Shown here: positions 16,363-20,978 of the stretch, in pieces | Numbering within the stretch: the stretch's first letter is position 1 | Layout: each line of letters begins with the position of its first letter | Position numbers and translations under genes: made by a program | NCBI GenBank assembly: GCA_029821215.1 | Contig: JALGTV010000003.1 | Coordinates: 1-20,978, forward strand | Direction: 5' to 3' | Source: Candidatus Zipacnadia bacterium | Lineage (GTDB): Bacteria; Armatimonadota; Zipacnadia; Zipacnadales; Zipacnadaceae | DNA length: 20,978 nt | The notes under the pieces: generated by a model | What the model saw: only the letters and a program-made list of their open reading frames with translations | Databases searched by the model: none | Told to the model about the DNA's origin: nothing

Positions 16363-19050
16363 ATGCCTGACAAGAAATGGAAAATGATGGTCGTTCCTGA
16401 GACGCACTGGGACCGTGAGTGGTACCTAACGTTTCAGCAGTTCCGGCACCGGCTGGTGAGGTTGGTGGATAAGCTGCTGAACATACTGGAAACCGATAAG
16501 AGATATAGGTACTATTGTCTGGATGGGCAGACGGTTGTGCTGGAAGACTACCTGGAGATCCGGCCGGAGAATCATGAGCGGATTGCCGCGATGGTGACGG
16601 CGAGGCGGCTGTTTGTTGGTCCGTGGTATGTGCTACCGGATGAGTTTTTGGTAAGCGGCGAGGCCCTCGTGCATAACATTTTGCTGGGCCACAAGATAGC
16701 CGCTGAATTCGGAGGCGTAATGAAGGCGGGCTATGTCCCTGATCCCTTCGGGCATATATCACAATTACCGCAGATACTGGCCGGATTTGACCTACCCTCT
16801 ATGCTGTTCATGCGGGGGGTAGGCAATGAACTTGATGATGCCCACAATGAGTTCTGGTGGGAAGCCCCGGACGGCACACGCGTGTTGGGCATACATTTGA
16901 TTAATACATACTGCAATGGGGCAAATTTGGGATACCGGGGGCAGTCGGCTCAAGCTCAAGAAGGTGCAGAGGTGGATATGGACAAGGCACTGGAGCAGCT
17001 TACCGAACAGCGCGATTTGCTGAGCCAGCGTGCAGCAACTCCCTACCTGCTGCTGAATAACGGCTGTGACCACCTCGAGCCCCAACCGGAATTACCGGAG
17101 ATAATTGAGTACGCTAATCAGCGGCTCGACGACATGGAGGTGATTCACAGCAATTACGAGGCATACACAGAAGCGGTTCTCGCGGAAGGTGGGGAGCTAC
17201 ATATGGTTCAGGGCGAATTGCACGGCGGTAAATACTGGCCAATATTCTCTGGTGTCTTTTCAGCGCGGATGTATCTCAAGCAGGCTAACGAGCGCTGTCA
17301 GACTTTGCTGGAGAAATGGGCCGAGCCGCTTTCGGCATTTGCTTGGCTGGAAGGGGCACCATACGAACAGAGCTTCCTCTGGGCAGCGTGGCGGCAACTG
17401 CTACGCAATCACCCGCACGACAGCATCTGTGGCTGCTCTACGGATCAAGTTCACCAGCAGATGATGTCGCGGTTTGAGCAGGCAGAACAGATTGCAGAGA
17501 CGATAGTTGAGGAGTCCGCACAACATCTGTCAGGCTTGGTACAAGTGGCCGAGCCGTCGGTAGCAGAAGATTGTATATGCGCTCGGAAGGTAGTTGTGTT
17601 CAACCCCCATAACTTCAGGCGACAGGAGGCGGTTGCCGTGAAGCTAAGGGCAGCGGTCGATCCAGGGATTAACCCGCTGGGGGTGGTTGTCCAGGACGCT
17701 GATGGCGAGATCGTATCCAGTCAAGTAATTAGCCAACAAGTTCGCGAGTACGAAGCGGGCATCCCCGAGGACAAGCTGTTGTGGGAAGCGGAGGTACTAA
17801 TCCAGGCTGATGTACCGGCGCTGGGATTGACGGGGTACACCCTGGTCACCGAGTCGGCCAAGCAGCGGGAAAGCTCCAGTGAAATAGTCGCCGGGGCCAA
17901 TTGGATTGAAAACGAGTGCGTGCGGGTGGAAGCCGAAGGTAATGGAACGCTACATATCATAGACAAGGTCAGCGCGGTCAGGTATGAGGGAGTCCACCTG
18001 TTTGAGGACAGCGAGGATGCTGGCGATGAATATGATTATTCACCAGCCGCTAACAGCATGACCATAACCTCTATGGGTAATCAGGCCCGTATATCCGTTA
18101 TCGAGCGTGGGCCGGTACGAGCAACTATGCGGATTGATCTAACTCTGGATCTGCCCCAATCCCTGGCTGACAATCGCCAGCGGCGCGCCGAGCAAAGTGT
18201 ACCATGTGAGGTCACTACCCTAGTCAGTATAACCAGCGGCAGTCCCCGAATTAGCTTTAAGACCTCCGTAGACAACCGGGTGCGAGACCACCGGCTCCGA
18301 GTGTGGTTCCCCACGGGATACACTGTCACCGAATGTCATGCCGAGAGCCACTTTGACGTGGTTACCCGCTCCCTGGATTTACCGGAAGCCGAAGATTGGT
18401 TCCAACCACCGCAACCGACTAAACCCACACAGGGCTTCGTGGATGTCAGTGATAATGAGACGGGTCTGGCTGTGTGCTCAGTGGGACTACCCGAATACGA
18501 GGTATTTACGACAGATAAGGGAGCAGTAATTGCGTTGACGTTACTGCGGGCAGTGGGTTGGCTATCACGTAGCGACCTGCTGACCCGATCCGGAAATGCC
18601 GGACCGAAGACGGCAACGCCAGTGGCGCAATGTTTGGGCAAACACACCTTCCACTATGCGATAGTCCCCCATCAATCCGACTGGTTTGAAGCAGAAATAT
18701 GGAAATATTCAGCGTCTGCTAAGGCACCCTTGCGGGCTTTTGTGTCGGAGCTGTCGGCCAGTGGGCAACATCGGAAACTGAGTTTCCTGAGGGTGGAGCC
18801 GGATAATCTGGTAGTCACGGCTGTCAAAAAGGCGGAACGATACGAAGCGCTAATTGTGCGCTTCTATAACATATCGGGGGAGGCGACGTCCGCTTATTTG
18901 ACCTGCTACAAGCCAATTGCCCAGGCAGAGCTGGTGAATCTGAACGAGGAGTTGATTGAATCGTTAGATGTGGACGATAGCGGTTGGGTGACGCTGCCTA
19001 AAGTACCAGGGCGAAGGATCATCACGGTGGCTCTGCGATTCGCAGACTAA
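16363..19050 (+). CDS. GH38 family alpha-mannosidase
   Basis: This 895-residue glycoside hydrolase releases alpha-linked mannose with retention of configuration. It has no signal peptide, so it is probably cytoplasmic and acts on imported oligosaccharides. The N-terminal catalytic domain shows the zinc-binding THWDREWY (His15, Asp17), GPWYVLPDEFLVSGE, the nucleophile Asp127 in GYVPDPFGHISQLPQILAGF, and a further zinc His in NHPHDSICGC (349-357). The C-terminal beta-sandwich runs from about residue 420 (VVVFNPHNF) to the end. The length matches bacterial cytosolic GH38 enzymes such as the streptococcal alpha-1,3-mannosidase and E. coli MngB. Linkage specificity cannot be read here. AGGAGG 6 nt upstream of the ATG sits inside the end of the preceding small ORF. 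No transporter or PTS gene is adjacent. Confidence 0.95.
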   Translation: MPDKKWKMMVVPETHWDREWYLTFQQFRHRLVRLVDKLLNILETDKRYRYYCLDGQTVVLEDYLEIRPENHERIAAMVTARRLFVGPWYVLPDEFLVSGEALVHNILLGHKIAAEFGGVMKAGYVPDPFGHISQLPQILAGFDLPSMLFMRGVGNELDDAHNEFWWEAPDGTRVLGIHLINTYCNGANLGYRGQSAQAQEGAEVDMDKALEQLTEQRDLLSQRAATPYLLLNNGCDHLEPQPELPEIIEYANQRLDDMEVIHSNYEAYTEAVLAEGGELHMVQGELHGGKYWPIFSGVFSARMYLKQANERCQTLLEKWAEPLSAFAWLEGAPYEQSFLWAAWRQLLRNHPHDSICGCSTDQVHQQMMSRFEQAEQIAETIVEESAQHLSGLVQVAEPSVAEDCICARKVVVFNPHNFRRQEAVAVKLRAAVDPGINPLGVVVQDADGEIVSSQVISQQVREYEAGIPEDKLLWEAEVLIQADVPALGLTGYTLVTESAKQRESSSEIVAGANWIENECVRVEAEGNGTLHIIDKVSAVRYEGVHLFEDSEDAGDEYDYSPAANSMTITSMGNQARISVIERGPVRATMRIDLTLDLPQSLADNRQRRAEQSVPCEVTTLVSITSGSPRISFKTSVDNRVRDHRLRVWFPTGYTVTECHAESHFDVVTRSLDLPEAEDWFQPPQPTKPTQGFVDVSDNETGLAVCSVGLPEYEVFTTDKGAVIALTLLRAVGWLSRSDLLTRSGNAGPKTATPVAQCLGKHTFHYAIVPHQSDWFEAEIWKYSASAKAPLRAFVSELSASGQHRKLSFLRVEPDNLVVTAVKKAERYEALIVRFYNISGEATSAYLTCYKPIAQAELVNLNEELIESLDVDDSGWVTLPKVPGRRIITVALRFAD

Positions 19051-19064
19051 GCTAAGCGGCCCTG

Positions 19065-19119
19065 CACAGAAACGACAGCCACCACTAACTGTCTTGGCTG
19101 GTTAAGCTGCCTTTCTGTG
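19065..19119. repeat. Nested inverted repeats at convergent gene ends
   Basis: CACAGAAA (19065-19072) pairs perfectly with TTTCTGTG (19112-19119), enclosing CAGCCA/TGGCTG (19076-19081 with 19095-19100). A further TTTGC/GCAAA pair (19141-19145 with 19175-19179), with CAGCA/TGCTG inside, follows. The stretch lies between the convergent GH38 and flavoprotein genes. It may form 3' end structures, but no U-tract marks a classical terminator. Confidence 0.55.
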
Positions 19120-19202
19120 TGGTGATAGACATCGGTGGAATTTGCAGCACCGGTGATACTGACTGCTGGGGCAGGCAAACAGGCTAAGATGGAGGGCGAC
19201 GG

Positions 19203-19754
19203 CTACAGGGATTGGCCCAATGCTCGCGCCTGAGCCAGTACGTCCGGGCACCGGGCAACGTCACCAGGCTCGGTCACGTCGGTGGCTACTATCTCTCCAG
19301 CCCACTGCATCTTCAGCCACCGGGCCGCATAGCGCAGCGGGGCCAGAACCGCCTCAACATACTCTGATTCGGAGTCGGCCATAGCCAGGACTACCACCAT
19401 CTTCTTGCCAGGAGTCAAATCCATCAATCGCTGCTCACCCCGCTGATAAAGCGCCCAGCGGTCAATGAACAACTTCATCAGCCCACTGATACTAAACCAG
19501 TAGACCGGCGACCCCAGAATCACCCCATCAGCCGCCACCATCTTATCAATAAGCTCGTCAGCCACGCCCTGGTGGGAGTCGGTCCACTCTAATTCGTCAC
19601 CATATACCGAGTCAATCGGAGTGAGAGCATAATCAGATAGATAAATCTTTTCCACCTCATGCCCAACCTCCGCTGCTCCAGCCAGGATCTCATCCACCAG
19701 CCGGTCCGTATTCCCACCCTTGCGCGGACTGCTAACGAAAGCAACGACTTTCAT
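19203..19754 (-). CDS. NADPH-dependent FMN reductase / iron-sulfur-flavoprotein-like protein lacking the Cys motif
   Basis: This 183-residue flavodoxin-fold protein binds FMN: the phosphate loop is SSPRKGGNT (8-16), and GSPVYWFSISGLMKLFIDRW matches the family's second FMN-contact and dimer region. It is closest to the NADPH-dependent FMN reductase and iron-sulfur flavoprotein group. In iron-sulfur flavoproteins a compact Cys motif follows the first strand-helix unit; here that segment (LSDYALTPIDSVYGDELEW) has no Cys, so a cluster is unlikely. It would transfer electrons from NAD(P)H or quinols to an unknown acceptor. AGGAGG lies 8 nt before the ATG. It follows the DUF362 gene by 33 nt and probably shares its transcript. 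Confidence 0.88.
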   Translation of the reverse strand: MKVVAFVSSPRKGGNTDRLVDEILAGAAEVGHEVEKIYLSDYALTPIDSVYGDELEWTDSHQGVADELIDKMVAADGVILGSPVYWFSISGLMKLFIDRWALYQRGEQRLMDLTPGKKMVVVLAMADSESEYVEAVLAPLRYAARWLKMQWAGEIVATDVTEPGDVARCPDVLAQARALGQSL

Positions 19755-19787
19755 TAGTCATTCCTCCTGGCGTAAAGCTGCATTTTA

Positions 19788-20915
19788 CTATTGGTAAGTG
19801 TCAAATAACCTTCCCCAGCCGGTCTGGGTGCGGATTTTGTCGGCGCGCTTGCGGCCCACCAGCGGGAACCAGAAGATGTCGTGGTACAGGCGGGAGGCGG
19901 CGTAGGACCAGGGGACTATCGGAGTTTGCAGCAGTAGTTTCTCCAGCGGCTTCAGCCAGCCGTGATAGATGGCCTTCTGGCCGCGGCTGGCGAAGGTATC
20001 CCCTACTTGGAAGCCCCAATCCTCGTGGGCGATCGCCTCGTCACCGACAACTTCAATCTCGCGGGGGTCGCCGATACCCAAGCCTTTCTCGTGGGCCAGA
20101 CGGATATAGTCAAGCTGCAGCGGGTCAAAGCCCATAATCTTAGCGGCAATGGCGTCAATAGCCACTTGATCAGCGCTGGCCAGCAGGACGTTCTTCACCA
20201 CCGGTCGCATACAGCGCGGCCCAGGGCCAGTGCCAGCGATAGTACCGTCCATCACCGCAAACAGGCCCGGATGGATTTCCTGCTGGATGGTCAGCAGGTC
20301 CACTATCGCCTCATGGATGCGGGCGTGACACCAGTGGCGATTCAGATTCAGTAGTCCGCCGAAGGCGTTTTTCATCGCGCCGGTGGTAGTGGTAAAGACG
20401 TGTGTCTTAACCGTGGGCAGATGAATAGCATTCTTGCCCACAAACATAGCCGGGATTTGGATGCCATCGGGGTAAATCTGAGGCAGACAAAGCATCTCTC
20501 CGGAAGGCTCATAAGTAATCCACTTGGTTGGCGAGTCTTGGAGCCACACAAACTCCAAGCCGTGTTTGTCTGCTACCGAGACCAGATGATTGCGCACCGA
20601 GCCGACTTTGGGGTCAACCACTACCGTTGAGTTCTGGGCGGGTATGAGCTGCTGGGGCTGCCAGCCGGCCTGCAGCATCGCCCCAGTAACTCCATCAAAC
20701 TGCCAGGGAGTCGTGGAGCAAGCGGGATAATAATGATGCCAGGAGATATTTATTTTCAGAAGGGTGTTAACACCAGCCGGGAGGGCCTGGGTATAGCCGG
20801 CCAGCTCCATCACCCGCTGAATATCTTCAATCACCGTTTCCGGTCGGGTCCACAGGGCAGCCACCCTGCCCTGCAGATTATTGCGCGATGTTGGTGAGGC
20901 GACTTGCTCGCTCAT
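19788..20915 (-). CDS. DUF362-family protein
   Basis: This 375-residue protein belongs to the DUF362 family, often found in anaerobes and thought to act in redox or cofactor processes, without a firm function. Family blocks are visible: HLPTVKTHVFTTTTGAMKNAFGG, FAVMDGTIAGTGPGPR and ASADQVAIDAIAAKIMGFDP. There is no signal peptide and no C-terminal ferredoxin domain (no CxxCxxC cluster), unlike many longer DUF362 proteins. AAGGAGG lies 7 nt before ATG 20915. A promoter precedes it by about 30 nt, and the FMN reductase-like gene follows by 33 nt, so the pair probably works together. Confidence 0.88.
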   Translation of the reverse strand: MSEQVASPTSRNNLQGRVAALWTRPETVIEDIQRVMELAGYTQALPAGVNTLLKINISWHHYYPACSTTPWQFDGVTGAMLQAGWQPQQLIPAQNSTVVVDPKVGSVRNHLVSVADKHGLEFVWLQDSPTKWITYEPSGEMLCLPQIYPDGIQIPAMFVGKNAIHLPTVKTHVFTTTTGAMKNAFGGLLNLNRHWCHARIHEAIVDLLTIQQEIHPGLFAVMDGTIAGTGPGPRCMRPVVKNVLLASADQVAIDAIAAKIMGFDPLQLDYIRLAHEKGLGIGDPREIEVVGDEAIAHEDWGFQVGDTFASRGQKAIYHGWLKPLEKLLLQTPIVPWSYAASRLYHDIFWFPLVGRKRADKIRTQTGWGRLFDTYQ

Positions 20916-20943
20916 AGGATATCCTCCTTAGGCTCTATGTACC

Positions 20944-20972
20944 ATATTAACCTGCCCACTCTTTGATTGCAA
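20944..20972 (-). promoter_or_regulatory. Promoter for the DUF362-flavoprotein pair
   Basis: On the minus strand TTGCAA (20972-20967), a 17-nt spacer, then TAATAT (20949-20944). The -35 matches 4 of 6 and the -10 matches 5 of 6. It would give a short leader of about 20 nt before ATG 20915. Confidence 0.6.
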
Positions 20973-20978
20973 GGTATG

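Overview
The window reads as about 21 kb of chromosome from an anaerobic bacterium of roughly 50-55% GC. The anaerobic reading rests on a 1401-residue ATP-dependent 2-hydroxyacyl-CoA dehydratase activase-like protein, the nickel-pincer cofactor protein LarC, an iron-sulfur-flavoprotein-type reductase and a DUF362 protein. The lineage cannot be fixed from this sequence; a deep-branching Bacillota-like or candidate-phylum anaerobe fits, but this is inference. There is no tRNA, rRNA, CRISPR array, transposase or prophage gene, so the segment looks like ordinary chromosome. Nearly all genes lie on the minus strand and several are preceded by near-consensus sigma-70-type promoters.

Region 1 (1-7555, all minus) reads in transcription order: promoter, structured leader of about 220 nt, hpt (purine salvage), rho (transcription termination), a small Spy/LTXXQ-like lipoprotein, a GT4 glycosyltransferase, then carB (carbamoyl-phosphate synthase large chain, running off the left edge). 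Gaps inside hpt-rho-lipoprotein-GT4 are 28, 29 and 3 nt, so these are probably one operon. carB follows a 186-nt gap holding a terminator-like GC-rich/T7 element and a possible small ORF overlapping the carB start. No carA is next to carB.

Region 2 (7576-9011, minus) has a divergent thymidylate-synthase-family gene and, upstream of it, an 80-residue single-pass membrane protein with a collagen-like Gly-Pro-rich tail, driven by an almost perfect promoter. A perfect 13-bp inverted repeat separates the two genes.

Region 3 (9057-14733, minus) holds the giant activase/dehydratase-like fusion and larC, each with its own promoter. A two-helix membrane protein gene diverges from larC on the plus strand, and its first codons overlap the larC promoter.

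Region 4 (15010-20978) holds a hydroxypyruvate-isomerase-like TIM-barrel gene (minus) with a short ORF coupled to its 3' end, a 382-nt divergent intergenic stretch rich in inverted repeats, and a plus-strand unit in which a 37-codon small ORF with a strong Shine-Dalgarno runs directly into a GH38 alpha-mannosidase. Converging on it from the right is a DUF362 protein plus NADPH-dependent FMN reductase-like pair.

The least explained elements are the structured leaders (hpt, GH38), the small ORFs, the collagen-like membrane protein, and the giant activase without adjacent partner genes. Nothing in the window is demonstrably a new multi-gene system.
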